64,000 bases of DNA, from positions 7,338,501 to 7,402,500 of the forward strand of contig NZ_JAUSYD010000001.1 in the NCBI RefSeq assembly GCF_030816615.1, given 5' to 3'. This stretch comes from Streptomyces sp. B1I3. Lineage in GTDB: Bacteria > Actinomycetota > Actinomycetes > Streptomycetales > Streptomycetaceae. A model generated the notes under the pieces. The model worked only from the letters and a program-made list of their open reading frames with translations. It was not told where the DNA came from and did no database searches. Below, piece by piece: positions 8,438 through 16,674 of the stretch (positions are counted from its first letter, which is position 1; every line of letters starts with the position of its first letter). The position numbers and the translations under genes are program-made.

Positions 8438-9364
8438 GTGAACAGGAACCAGACCACCGCTCTCCTCGCCCTCCCGACCCTCTTCGCCGGCGCGGCGCTC
8501 TTCTTCGGCACCCCTGCCGGGGCCTCTGCCCTGGCCTGTACCGCGGGCACTGCGGGCGTTGCGGGTGCCAACGGCACCGCCGCCCACCCCGCGGGCTTCC
8601 CCGGCAGCGCGGGTGGTGCTGCGACTGGAACGGGCAACTGTGCGGGCGGTGCTGGCGGCCCCGGCGGCAACGGCTTCGCCAACGGGGTCGGCGGTGCGGG
8701 CGGCAACGGCGGGATCGGCGTGGGCAGCGGATCCGGCGGTGCGGGTGCCACCGGTGGCACCGGTGCCACCGGTGGCGCGGCGGGCGGTAACGGTGGCACC
8801 GGTGCCACCGGCGGACTCAACGGCGCGGGTGGCGCGGGCGGTGCAGGTGGTGCGGGCACCAACGCCAGTGCGGGCGGCATCGGAGGTGCCGGTGGGAACT
8901 CCGGTGCCAGCGCCGGAGCCGGCGGCCAGGGCGGCCTGGGTGGCGTCGGTGGATCGACCGGTGGTGCGGGCGGCAACGCCGGCGACGGCGGCATCGGCCA
9001 CGGCGGCGGCACGGGCGGCAACGGCGGCGCCGGCGGCACCAACGCCTCCGGCAACGGAGGTAAGGGCGGTAACGCCGGAAAGGGCGGCAATGGCAGCTCC
9101 GGCGGGGCTTACCCCGGTGGTGCCGCGGGCATCGGTGGGGCCGGTGGTGCGAGTTCTGGAGGGATGACCAACTCGGGTGGCAACGGCGGCACCGGCGGCA
9201 ACGGTGGTGTGAAGTCGGGTGCCAGCGTTGATGGCACCTGCGGGATCGGCGGCGCCGGCGGCAACGCCACGGGGGGCACGCTCTTCCACGGTGGGACCGG
9301 GGGAACGGGCGGAACGTTCGGCGCGGGCAGTCCCTGCGCGAGCGGCGCCAACGGAACACCGTGA
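8438..9364 (+). CDS. Secreted glycine-rich repeat protein (PGRS-like), about 308 aa
   Basis: GTG at 8438 follows AGAGGAAC. Residues 1 to about 35 form a Sec signal peptide (LLALPTLFAGAALFFG, cleavage near ASALA). The rest is low-complexity Gly/Ala/Asn: GGAGGNGG, GATGGTGATGG and similar tripeptide-like runs, with a few Cys (ALACTAG, TGNCAGG, GTCGIGG, SPCASG). It resembles the PGRS segment of mycobacterial PE_PGRS proteins in composition, without a PE domain. No sortase signal is seen. I infer an exported structural or surface protein. The ribosome site and start make the coding frame clear despite long shadow frames on both strands. Confidence 0.8.
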   Translation: MNRNQTTALLALPTLFAGAALFFGTPAGASALACTAGTAGVAGANGTAAHPAGFPGSAGGAATGTGNCAGGAGGPGGNGFANGVGGAGGNGGIGVGSGSGGAGATGGTGATGGAAGGNGGTGATGGLNGAGGAGGAGGAGTNASAGGIGGAGGNSGASAGAGGQGGLGGVGGSTGGAGGNAGDGGIGHGGGTGGNGGAGGTNASGNGGKGGNAGKGGNGSSGGAYPGGAAGIGGAGGASSGGMTNSGGNGGTGGNGGVKSGASVDGTCGIGGAGGNATGGTLFHGGTGGTGGTFGAGSPCASGANGTP

Positions 9365-9809
9365 CCTTGCCCCACCAGGTATCCCGCCCCATCACGCCGC
9401 CAGACCACATGGCGCGGTCTCGGGACGTGATGGGCGCACCCTGACCCCCGCCACTGAAGGTTGATGGGGGCCAGGTCGGAAAGGGCGCTCTCCGCGCGAG
9501 CGGAGGTGAGCCGCTCACCACCAACGCGAAGAACGACGAGGAGGCATGCTGTCCGCGGCAGTGGGGGCCGGCGGGCGGGCCGTCGCCACGCCCGTGGGTG
9601 CCCACGGGCGCTCGCGCCCCACCCCGCGGTCCTCCGATCCCTGTCCCGCAGGCGCGCCCGGCAAGGGGCTTGTCCAGGTTGTGTCCAGAAGAGATGTCCG
9701 TAGAGGAGGAGATCATCGGGTCCGGGAGCCGGGTGCCCTCTGCGGCCGAGCGCGGCCGGCGCTCGGCAGGTGGCCGCGCGCGCCAGACGACGGGGAAGGA
9801 GCGCAGCTG
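9365..9809. other. Stretch without a recognisable gene
   Basis: About 445 bases between the glycine-rich gene and the replication-relaxation remnant. The frames give Arg/Pro-rich, unnatural translations. No clear terminator or RNA gene was seen. Confidence 0.35.
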
Positions 9810-10289
9810 ATGGCGGGGAAGCGTGAGGAGAACCCGGCGAGGTCGTCGAACAACCTGCGCGGTGACGTGCTGCGCATGCTCGGAGTACTGAAGGTTGCGA
9901 CGGTCGAACAGATCCAGCAGATCTCAGCCCCGCACCTGAGTTACCGGCACACCGACAAGCCGACCCCATCGAAGCGGAAGCAGGCCCCCACCGCCTCGCA
10001 CACCGGGGCGCTGTCCGACCTGCGCAAGCACGGCCTGTTCGAGACCGGCGGATCCACCGAGACGGGAGAGTCGCTGCGGCACCTGACCCTCAAGGGTCTG
10101 GAGGCTGCGTCGTACCCAAGCAGAGGTCCGCACGCCTTGAACACCCCGACGTCGGACCTCGCCATGGTGGACACGGTGCAGGCGCGTCGGTGGCACGGTC
10201 TGCACGGCGGCGGACCGCGCGAAGGCGGCCTCGGCGGCCGAAACCAATCCTGCCCAGCCTGGCCAAATGCGTGTCACGAGCCGCCCTGA
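9810..10289 (+). pseudogene. Replication-relaxation family protein, truncated
   Basis: ATG at 9810 after AAGGAGCGCAGCTG opens MAGKREENPARSSNNLRGD, then VLRMLGVLKVATVEQIQQI and TASHTGALSDLRKHGL ... LTLKGLEAASY. This is the N-terminal winged-helix part of the replication-relaxation family found on Streptomyces plasmids and integrative elements. After about residue 103 (near 10120) the sequence stops resembling the family and runs on in unnatural residues to a stop at 10289. The C-terminal two thirds are lost. It suggests that a plasmid-like or integrative element once lay here. Confidence 0.65.
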
Positions 10290-10639
10290 CCTGGTTCGTC
10301 TCCAGCGCCGTCGACCTGTGTCGCGTGGCCGAGGAAGCCGGATTCAGCCGTATGGAGGTCTTCAGTGTTCTCGTCATGAGGGCGGCGGGGCGTGCGACCG
10401 GTCCCGTACGCCCTTCGCCACCACCTCGGGCAAACCTGGTACCAGCTGGTCATCGCCGCGACGGGAGACAGGAAGCCGGTGCGAAACCTGCATCAGTTCC
10501 CGACGCCTCAAGGATCTTCTGATACACGGGCGAACAGATGAAATCGAACTCCGGGCATTCGTTTGTGGATGGTCTCGAACAAGCTGAGCTCGTTGGTCGG
10601 GCCGGCGGAACGTCGGTGACCGATGGTCGTTAGTGGGGC
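10290..10639. other. Stretch without a recognisable gene
   Basis: 350 bases between the replication-relaxation remnant and the prenyl synthase gene. A short run near 10290-10380 (TWFVSSAVDLCRVAEEAGFSR) looks natural but has no start and matches nothing I know. The promoter of the downstream isoprenoid genes should lie in the last part. Confidence 0.35.
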
Positions 10640-11788
10640 ATGACAGGAATTGGCCGCACGCCGTCAGGCTCTGCGCCACTTACACGGTCCATGACGCCCG
10701 CGCCTCACCGCATCGTTCCCCGGCCCGCGGCCGCGCTCCCCGAGGCTTACGACCTCAGGGGGGTTCGGCGGGCGGTCGACGAGGTTCTCGAACGCTTCCT
10801 CGACGCCAAGGAGCGTGGCCCGTACGGTGCACATCTCACCGATCCGCTGGAGGTCTTGCGTGACTTCCTCGGTGCCGGCGGCAAACGTGTGCGCCCGCTC
10901 TACCTGTGTACCGGCTGGTATGCCGTGCGCGGTGCGCCGCTGACGGCCGGGGTGTTGAGGGCCGCTGCCGGTGTGGAGTTGTTCCATACCTTCGCGCTCC
11001 TGCACGACGACGTGATCGACCGATCGGAAGTGCGGCATCACCGTCCCACAGCGCAGCTGCAGTTCGGTGCGATCGGCTCTCGGCGTCGTGAGCCGTGGTT
11101 CGGGGAGAGTGCGGCGGTCCTGCTCGGTGATCTGTGCGAGGCGTGGTCGGCCGAGCTGCTGGGCGATGCTTCGGCGATCGGGCCGGCCCGTGTGGCGCTT
11201 GACGCGATGCGCAGTGAGCTGGTGGTGGGGCAGTACCTGGACCTGTGCGCGAGCGGCGAGGGTTTCGGCTCGGTGGCCGAGGCCATGCAGGTGATCCATT
11301 TCAAGACCACGAAGTACACCGTGGAGCGTCCGATGCAGCTCGGCGCTGCTCTGGCGGGTGCCGACAGCGCCGCGCTGGAGGCGTGTTCGGCCTACGCGCG
11401 ACCGCTGGGTGAGGCGTTTCAGCTTCTGGACGACCTGGAGGATGTGCTGGAGCTGGCGGACGGGGGCACGGAAAGCGGAACGGATGTCCGCGAGGGCAAG
11501 CACACCGTCGTCCTGGCGCTGGCCGCTGCCCGTTGTGACAGGGCTTCGGCGGCACGGCTGCGGCGGCTGGTGGGAGACCGAGGTCTGGACGCGGAGCAGC
11601 TCGCCGAGGCACGCGCGATCATCGCCGCTACCGGGGCGATACGGGACGTCAAGGAGATGATTTTGGACCGTCGCAGGCAGGCGATGAACATCCTCGAGCA
11701 CGCGCCGTTCCATTCGGATGCGAAGAGCATCCTGGCCCGGCTGACCGATCTGGCCATTCCACAGGTCGCCTCCTGGGACGGCGCATGA
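10640..11788 (+). CDS. trans-Polyprenyl diphosphate synthase (FPP/GGPP synthase-like)
   Basis: Builds all-trans allylic diphosphates from IPP. Counting from an internal ATG at 10691, the first aspartate-rich motif is HDDVID (D at about 106) and the second is LLDDLED (D at about 247), with GGKRVRPL upstream binding IPP. At 365-382 residues it fits the bacterial trans-prenyl synthases. ATG 10640 has GTGGGG upstream; ATG 10691 lacks a clear ribosome site. Chain length cannot be fixed by eye, although a Phe sits five residues before the first Asp. It is first in a plus-strand run with a cis-prenyltransferase and a squalene/phytoene synthase-like gene, so it probably supplies their substrate. Confidence 0.88.
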   Translation: MTGIGRTPSGSAPLTRSMTPAPHRIVPRPAAALPEAYDLRGVRRAVDEVLERFLDAKERGPYGAHLTDPLEVLRDFLGAGGKRVRPLYLCTGWYAVRGAPLTAGVLRAAAGVELFHTFALLHDDVIDRSEVRHHRPTAQLQFGAIGSRRREPWFGESAAVLLGDLCEAWSAELLGDASAIGPARVALDAMRSELVVGQYLDLCASGEGFGSVAEAMQVIHFKTTKYTVERPMQLGAALAGADSAALEACSAYARPLGEAFQLLDDLEDVLELADGGTESGTDVREGKHTVVLALAAARCDRASAARLRRLVGDRGLDAEQLAEARAIIAATGAIRDVKEMILDRRRQAMNILEHAPFHSDAKSILARLTDLAIPQVASWDGA

Positions 11789-11843
11789 GCATCGTGGGCT
11801 GCGCCGACACCGTAGCGACCTCTTCCTCAAAAGGATGATCTGC

Positions 11844-12569
11844 ATGACTTCCCTCGCCGACACCGCTTTCGCCCCCTTGCCGCAGCAGCGCCCCGTGCTG
11901 CGTCATGTCGCCCTGGTCCCGGACGGCAACCGTCGCTGGGCCCGTGAGCGCGGTGCGCCGGTGTTCGAGGGGCACCGTCGCGGGGGCGAACGTTGTATCG
12001 AGTTCCTTGAGTGGTGCGGCCAGCACCCCGGGATCGAGGTGGTCAGTATCGGGCTGTCGTCGGCCGAGAACCTCGCCCGCCGGCCTGCGGGAGAAGTGGA
12101 AGGGGTCGATCGCGTCACTGCCGCCGTGATCGGTCAGGCCGCCGCTACCGGGCGATGGCGGCTGAACCTGCTGGGCGACGTGGACCTGCTCACCCCTTCC
12201 CTGGCCGAGACACTGCGAGCTTTCGTGGCCTCCACGGCGGACGTGGCAGGCCCGGTCGTCAACTTCGCCGTCGGCTACAGCGGACGCGCCGAACTTATGC
12301 GGGCGGTCGACGCCCTGCGCGTTTCCGCAGCCAGCGCGGGGCCCGTGAGCGCCCAGGACATCGAGCGGCATCTCGACACCGCGGGACAGCCTGACTGTGA
12401 CCTGATGATCCGCACCGCCGGTCAGACCCGCCTGTGCGGCTTCATGCCCTGGCAGAGCATCTACAGCCACCTGTACGTCGCCGACCCGCGCTGGCCTGAC
12501 TTCGCCAAGAGCGACTTCACCCGCGCGCTGGACTCCTTCCACGGCAGTGAGCGACGTATGGGCAGCTGA
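11844..12569 (+). CDS. cis-Prenyltransferase (UPP synthase family), copy 1
   Basis: Condenses prenyl diphosphates in cis. VPDGNRRWAR holds the catalytic Asp (about 27), followed by GHRRGGER, and the C-terminal block is IRTAGQTRLCGFMPWQ (about 189-203). Housekeeping UPP synthases usually read RTSGExRLSNFLLWQ, so the TAGQ and FMPWQ variants suggest a specialised secondary enzyme. 241 residues is normal for the family. Start chosen at ATG 11844, preceded by AAAAGGA; ATG 11835 is an alternative. The gap to the upstream prenyl synthase is about 55 bases. Homologs with altered motifs make short or branched chains, as cyclolavandulyl diphosphate synthase does, so the product here is open. Confidence 0.86.
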   Translation: MTSLADTAFAPLPQQRPVLRHVALVPDGNRRWARERGAPVFEGHRRGGERCIEFLEWCGQHPGIEVVSIGLSSAENLARRPAGEVEGVDRVTAAVIGQAAATGRWRLNLLGDVDLLTPSLAETLRAFVASTADVAGPVVNFAVGYSGRAELMRAVDALRVSAASAGPVSAQDIERHLDTAGQPDCDLMIRTAGQTRLCGFMPWQSIYSHLYVADPRWPDFAKSDFTRALDSFHGSERRMGS

Positions 12570-12755
12570 CCGGGTCCCGGGAGCTGTGAGCCGCTGTCTT
12601 CCGCCATGCAGTCCCCGTCGGCGTGCCCAGCCCAGGCTCGGTGGGTGGCCCGTCGAGAACGGCGACCTCCGGGTATGCACCGTTCGCTGAAGTCTGGGCG
12701 AGTGACGGTTCTTGCTTGCCGTGCGTGGGTTGCGACCTGCGAGTACCTCTTACAT

Positions 12756-13694
12756 GTGAGTGGGGAAACTGTGCGATCTTGGCGGCGTTGTCTGGACGAG
12801 GCAGGAGTCGTCGGGCACCGGCTGCGGGCCGACTACGGTCACGTGACGCGGTTCCTGATGCGTACGGATCTGACGGCTTACGGAGCCGTGCGGGTCCTGT
12901 CACCGGCGGAGTTTCAGCCGCATCTGCTCGCCGGTTTCGCGTTCGCCTCCTTCACCGATGACGTGTGCGACCAGGGCGGTTCGGCGCAGGAGCGGTCACG
13001 ACGGTTCGATCTCTGGACGACTCAGGTGCGAGCCGGTTTGGAAACCGGCCGTGCGGAGCATCCGTTGCTGCGCGCATTTCTGCACACCTCCGGGGTGTGC
13101 AGCCTGCCGCGGCGGTGGATTGACTCCTACCTGACGGGCACCCGCATCGACCTGGACTTTCCGGGTTTCACCAACGAGGCCGACTACCAGTCGTACATCG
13201 ATCAGCTCACCTGGCCGTTCGTTATGCTCACCACCGGTCTGGTGCAACCCGACGGTGAGAAGGAGAGGTTCGCCGAGTCGTGCCGGCTGTTCGCCGACGG
13301 GTGCCAGCGCACCGACTTCCTTGCCGATCTTGCGGAGGATCTGCGGGGCGGGCGCCTTTACCTGCCGGTCGACGACCTTCGTCGGCACGGTGTGACGCGG
13401 TGCGACCTCGAGCACGGCCGGGACACCCCAGAGGTGAGGGCGTTGATCGCGGAAACGGCTGAGGCCGCGCACGCCACTCTTCGTGAGGCCGGTCGGATCG
13501 TCGATGAGATCGCGGACAGTCATCGGCCCTTGATGCGGTGCGTGCTACGTCTGCACCATCACCGTCTTGACACCATCACAGCCTTGGGAACCGTCGTCAC
13601 GCGCCGCCCGCCACGAGTCGATCCGATGGCCTGCCTGCGAGTGCTGGCCCAAGAGCGGCCCGCGAATGTCAGCGCCCCGAGAGCCAGCAGGTAG
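12756..13694 (+). CDS. Squalene/phytoene synthase-family enzyme
   Basis: A head-to-head condensing enzyme or diverged relative. The first Asp motif is FASFTDDVCDQGG, and the second is RTDFLADLAEDLRGGRLYLP, which matches the family's DxxxD near DLxEDLxxGRxYLP. ADYGHVTRF precedes the first motif, as in Streptomyces homologs. I chose GTG 12756 (VSGETVRSW), giving 312 residues; ATG 12675 is in frame but adds an unnatural leader. It follows the trans- and cis-prenyl synthases on the same strand. I infer that it uses their products, possibly one cis and one trans chain. No carotenoid desaturase or squalene cyclase is nearby. Confidence 0.86.
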   Translation: MSGETVRSWRRCLDEAGVVGHRLRADYGHVTRFLMRTDLTAYGAVRVLSPAEFQPHLLAGFAFASFTDDVCDQGGSAQERSRRFDLWTTQVRAGLETGRAEHPLLRAFLHTSGVCSLPRRWIDSYLTGTRIDLDFPGFTNEADYQSYIDQLTWPFVMLTTGLVQPDGEKERFAESCRLFADGCQRTDFLADLAEDLRGGRLYLPVDDLRRHGVTRCDLEHGRDTPEVRALIAETAEAAHATLREAGRIVDEIADSHRPLMRCVLRLHHHRLDTITALGTVVTRRPPRVDPMACLRVLAQERPANVSAPRASR

Positions 13695-13744
13695 GCACCC
13701 ACATCACGAGCCGCCAGTGACCGGACACGACCGCCGCGCTGCCT

Positions 13745-14569
13745 CTACGGCGTCGGGGAAGCTGGGACGACAGAGGAATCGGTCTTCTTGTACAGCGTTT
13801 CCGTGCCCCGCGTGCGCTGGGCGCGGGTGCGCACCACAAAGGTGGTCATGCCCACCGCTGCCATGCCCAGAGCCCAGCCTGCGCCGAGGAGCAGAGAACT
13901 CCAAGGAACCGTGTGAAGACTGCCGGCCGCCACGGAGGTCTGCACGGCTCCGTGGGCCGGCAGGTAGCGGATGATGGGGCTGTCGGCATCCGGGTTGATC
14001 ATCGGGTTCTGCAGCAGCAGATCGGTGGAACTGGTCATGATGGCCAAGAACATGCCGGCGAGCTCGCTGCGCAGCACGGCCGCCAGCACGATGCCGAAAC
14101 CGCCGTAGACCAGCGCGCCAGCGAACATTCCCGCGGCGAACACCACAGGCTGTTCTGGGTGCCACAGCAGGTGGGTCCAAGCCGTGGCGTAGAGGGCGAC
14201 CACTGCCGCCACCAGAACCAGTGCCACGCACTTCGCCGCCATCAGGCTCGATGGCGGATATCCGGCCTGCACGAGTCTGCGGTCGAAGGGCGCGGAGCGG
14301 GCCGTGGCGATGAACATCATGAAGGCGACGACCAGGGACAGCGCCTGCAGTGCCCCGGTGACCTGCGTCAGAATGTTGGCGTCCATGACCAGCCAGCGGC
14401 CCGCCGACCGCACATGAAAGCGCAACGGGATCCGGGCGACCACCTCGAAGGCCAGCGTCGTCCACAGCGGGACGAACAGCAGCACGATGAGCAGCGCCAG
14501 CCGGTTGCGAGCCTGCTCGATGAGCGCGAACAGCAACGCCGTGCGGAAGCAATTCCCGCGCCGGTTCAT
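13745..14569 (-). CDS. ABC transporter permease, about 274 aa
   Basis: Six or so hydrophobic segments are visible: ALLIVLLFVPLWTTLAF, LQALSLVVAFMMFIA, CVALVLVAAVVALYATA, FAAGMFAGALVYGGFGIVL, MFLAIMTSSTDLLLQ and LLLGAGWALGMAAVGM. It is therefore an ABC-2-like membrane subunit in the plasma membrane. Its ATG overlaps the stop of the ATP-binding gene (ATGA at 14566-14569), so the two are translationally coupled. Start MNRRGNCFRTALL. The gene converges on the squalene/phytoene synthase-like gene, leaving only 50 bases. I infer export of the isoprenoid product or self-protection. An exporter for an unrelated compound is possible. Confidence 0.85.
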   Translation of the reverse strand: MNRRGNCFRTALLFALIEQARNRLALLIVLLFVPLWTTLAFEVVARIPLRFHVRSAGRWLVMDANILTQVTGALQALSLVVAFMMFIATARSAPFDRRLVQAGYPPSSLMAAKCVALVLVAAVVALYATAWTHLLWHPEQPVVFAAGMFAGALVYGGFGIVLAAVLRSELAGMFLAIMTSSTDLLLQNPMINPDADSPIIRYLPAHGAVQTSVAAGSLHTVPWSSLLLGAGWALGMAAVGMTTFVVRTRAQRTRGTETLYKKTDSSVVPASPTP

Positions 14570-15264
14570 GACGCCCACCCTTCGGCGCCGGGCTGGTCCA
14601 CCCTGCACAGCTCACCTGCGTCCAGTCGGTACAGGGCATCCAGGCGAGAAGCGTCGTAGGCGAGGTGGGAGACGATGAGCAGCGCGCACCTGCGGCTGCT
14701 CAACTCTCGGGCCAGGTCCCAGAACCGCAGATACGTCTCCCAGTCGAAGCCTTGGTACGGCTCGTCCAGGAGCAGCACCTGCGGATCGTGCATCAGGGCC
14801 AGCACAAGATTGAGCTTTTGCCGGGTGCCGCCGCTGAGCGTCTCCAGACGCTGGTTCCGGTAGCCATTGCAGTTCAGCTGCTCGAGCAGCTCGAAGGCGC
14901 GGTCCACATGGTCCAGGCCGTAGGCCCTCTGGAAGAACTGCAGATGCTGCTCGACTGTGAAAGCCCCGTGCAGTACCGCGTCCTGCGGACAGCTTCCCAC
15001 CAGTCCTTGGCACTCCACCACGCCGCGATCGGCGAGCAGGTCGCCGGTCAGGATCCGCAGCAGAGTGCTCTTGCCCGCACCGTTCTCGCCCACCACACCC
15101 ACCATCTGGCCCGGGTACAGGTCCAGCGACACCCCGCGCAGGACGGGACGCTCCCGGTAGCTCTTGTGGATGCCGCGCATACGGAGGATGGGGCGGCGGT
15201 TCGATGGCGTGGTCGAGCCGTGCTTCGGCAACGTGCCGGCCCGGTGATCGGTCGCGTGCACCAT
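14566..15264 (-). CDS. ABC transporter ATP-binding protein
   Basis: A single nucleotide-binding domain of about 232 residues. Walker A is GENGAGKST (about 59-67), then TLSGGTRQKL as signature and VLLLDEPYQGFDWE as Walker B. SCPQDAVLHGAFTVEQ sits at the Q-loop region. This is the ATPase partner of the permease encoded immediately downstream with an ATGA overlap. ATG 15264 (MVHATDHRAG) was chosen; GTG 15276 is in frame. About 280 bases with nothing recognisable separate it from the second cis-prenyltransferase, which points the same way, so the three may share a transcript. Confidence 0.93.
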   Translation of the reverse strand: MVHATDHRAGTLPKHGSTTPSNRRPILRMRGIHKSYRERPVLRGVSLDLYPGQMVGVVGENGAGKSTLLRILTGDLLADRGVVECQGLVGSCPQDAVLHGAFTVEQHLQFFQRAYGLDHVDRAFELLEQLNCNGYRNQRLETLSGGTRQKLNLVLALMHDPQVLLLDEPYQGFDWETYLRFWDLARELSSRRCALLIVSHLAYDASRLDALYRLDAGELCRVDQPGAEGWAS

Positions 15265-15544
15265 TTGTGTCCCCACCGCTCAGTCGCAGTTCATGTCCCC
15301 TTGCGGCGCGCAGAGCGGCCGACGTGATGACCAACGACACCGGGCGGTCCAGGTGACGTGCCCGGCGGTGGTGACTTGCCGGTATTCCCGTGTAGTGGGC
15401 CTGCTGGGGCAGGTGATGCCTCTGCAGGGGGCAGGGCGTGGCCCAGCCTGGGGCTGCAGAGCCGAGGGAAGATACCCGCAGCCCAGAACCTACATTCTGA
15501 GGCTGGGGCCCCAGGACCGCCTCGCCCGCGGCGCAGGCTCTCAC

Positions 15545-16357
15545 TCACAGTCCCCTGCGCTGCTGGCGCCCCCGGTAGTCCTCGATCGCTTCCTCCCAGG
15601 CAGATACGTCGAAGTCGGGCCACAGAAGGGGGGTGAAGTAGAGCTCCGAATGGAGAGTCTGCCAGGGCATGAATCCTGACATTCGGGTCTCCCCCGACGT
15701 GCGGATCACCAGGTCCGGGTCGGGTTGGCCGGCTGTGTCGAGATGGCAGGCCAAGTCGGCGGCTTCGACCGGTCTCCGGCCCGCCGGGCCACTACCGTCG
15801 GCTTCGCGCGCGTCCAGCAGGCTACGCACCGCACGGGTGATCTCGTCCTGCCCGCCATAAGCGATTGCGAAGTTCACCATGGGCCCCTGCACCGCTCTGC
15901 TGCGGTGGACACAGTCCCGAAGCCGCGCAGCGATGTCTCCCGGCACCAGCTCCAGGTTGCCGAGCAGACCGATCCGCCACTGCGCCAGGGCTGCGATATG
16001 TTCCACGAAGGCCGCGATCACGGCCAGCCCTGCGGCTACCTCCTCAGGAGGCCGGTGAAGGTTCTCGATGGACGTCGTCCAGAAGGTGACAATCTCGATG
16101 TCCGTGTCCGTACGGCAATGGTCGAGCAACTCCAACGTTCGCTCGCAACCCCTTCGATGGCCTGCCGGACTCGGCAGCCCTCTCAGTTTGGCCCAGCGCC
16201 GATTCCCGTCGGGAATTACCGCCAGGTGGCGAAGCGGCGGACCGGCGATCGCGAGTACATCGACCGGACTCGGCCTGACGGCGAGCACCTCGACGCCTGC
16301 GCTACCAGCCGCGGAGGCGGCTCGAGCCCCGTGGTCTTGAGGACATGCGCTCGTCAT
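15545..16357 (-). CDS. cis-Prenyltransferase (UPP synthase family), copy 2
   Basis: Second cis-prenyltransferase of the locus, about 270 residues. VIPDGNRRWAK carries the catalytic Asp (about 50), then GHRRGCERT, TTSIENLHRPPEEV, and finally VIRTSGETRMSGFMPWQ. The RTSGE part is canonical, while GFMPWQ matches copy 1 rather than housekeeping enzymes. The first 35 residues are extra relative to the family core and low in complexity. ATG 16357 has GAGGAG seven bases upstream. It is divergent to copy 1 and on the strand of the ABC transporter. Two different cis-prenyltransferases beside one squalene/phytoene synthase-like enzyme is unusual. Confidence 0.88.
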   Translation of the reverse strand: MTSACPQDHGARAASAAGSAGVEVLAVRPSPVDVLAIAGPPLRHLAVIPDGNRRWAKLRGLPSPAGHRRGCERTLELLDHCRTDTDIEIVTFWTTSIENLHRPPEEVAAGLAVIAAFVEHIAALAQWRIGLLGNLELVPGDIAARLRDCVHRSRAVQGPMVNFAIAYGGQDEITRAVRSLLDAREADGSGPAGRRPVEAADLACHLDTAGQPDPDLVIRTSGETRMSGFMPWQTLHSELYFTPLLWPDFDVSAWEEAIEDYRGRQQRRGL

Positions 16358-16674
16358 GGATCGGCTCCTCGTCATTGGCCGGCCTCCGGCCTGCCTTGCG
16401 GCGCCTGTGCCGCCCGGTACTCCCTGTCAACGACCGTACACGCGCTGCGATACGTCCGGTGAATCACCAGGTGGGTGATGTCGTTCGAGACGCCGTTCGA
16501 GCCCAGAATGCCGGCGCGCACAGGCACTCCCGCCAACCTTGTGATCGTCCCGGGGCGATCACAAGCGTCGGCGGAATTCTGGATGCATCATGTCGATGGC
16601 GGCCTGAGAACCACCCGGGTAAGTTAGCGATCTTCGGATGGCAGAAGCTCCCGGAGTCCCTGAATGCGGACGCC
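16358..16674. other. Intergenic stretch, nothing recognised
   Basis: About 317 bases between two divergent genes, likely holding promoters for both. I see no RNA gene, clear operator or coding frame of natural composition. Confidence 0.35.

Noticed and set aside
8416..9716. Long Pro-rich and Arg/Ala-rich reading frames on both strands over the glycine-rich gene
   Set aside because: They are shadows of the GGN/GGT-type codons; the plus frame from 8438 has the ribosome site, signal peptide and natural ending.
10664..11863. A 399-codon minus-strand frame opposite the trans-prenyl synthase
   Set aside because: Composition is Arg/Gln/His-rich shadow; the plus frame has both aspartate-rich motifs.
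15265..15544. Attenuator or riboswitch between the ABC and cis-prenyltransferase genes
   Set aside because: No convincing conserved fold or terminator/antiterminator pair was seen.
10640..16357. Locus for carotenoid or hopanoid biosynthesis
   Set aside because: No phytoene desaturase, lycopene cyclase, squalene-hopene cyclase or HpnC/D/E set is present.
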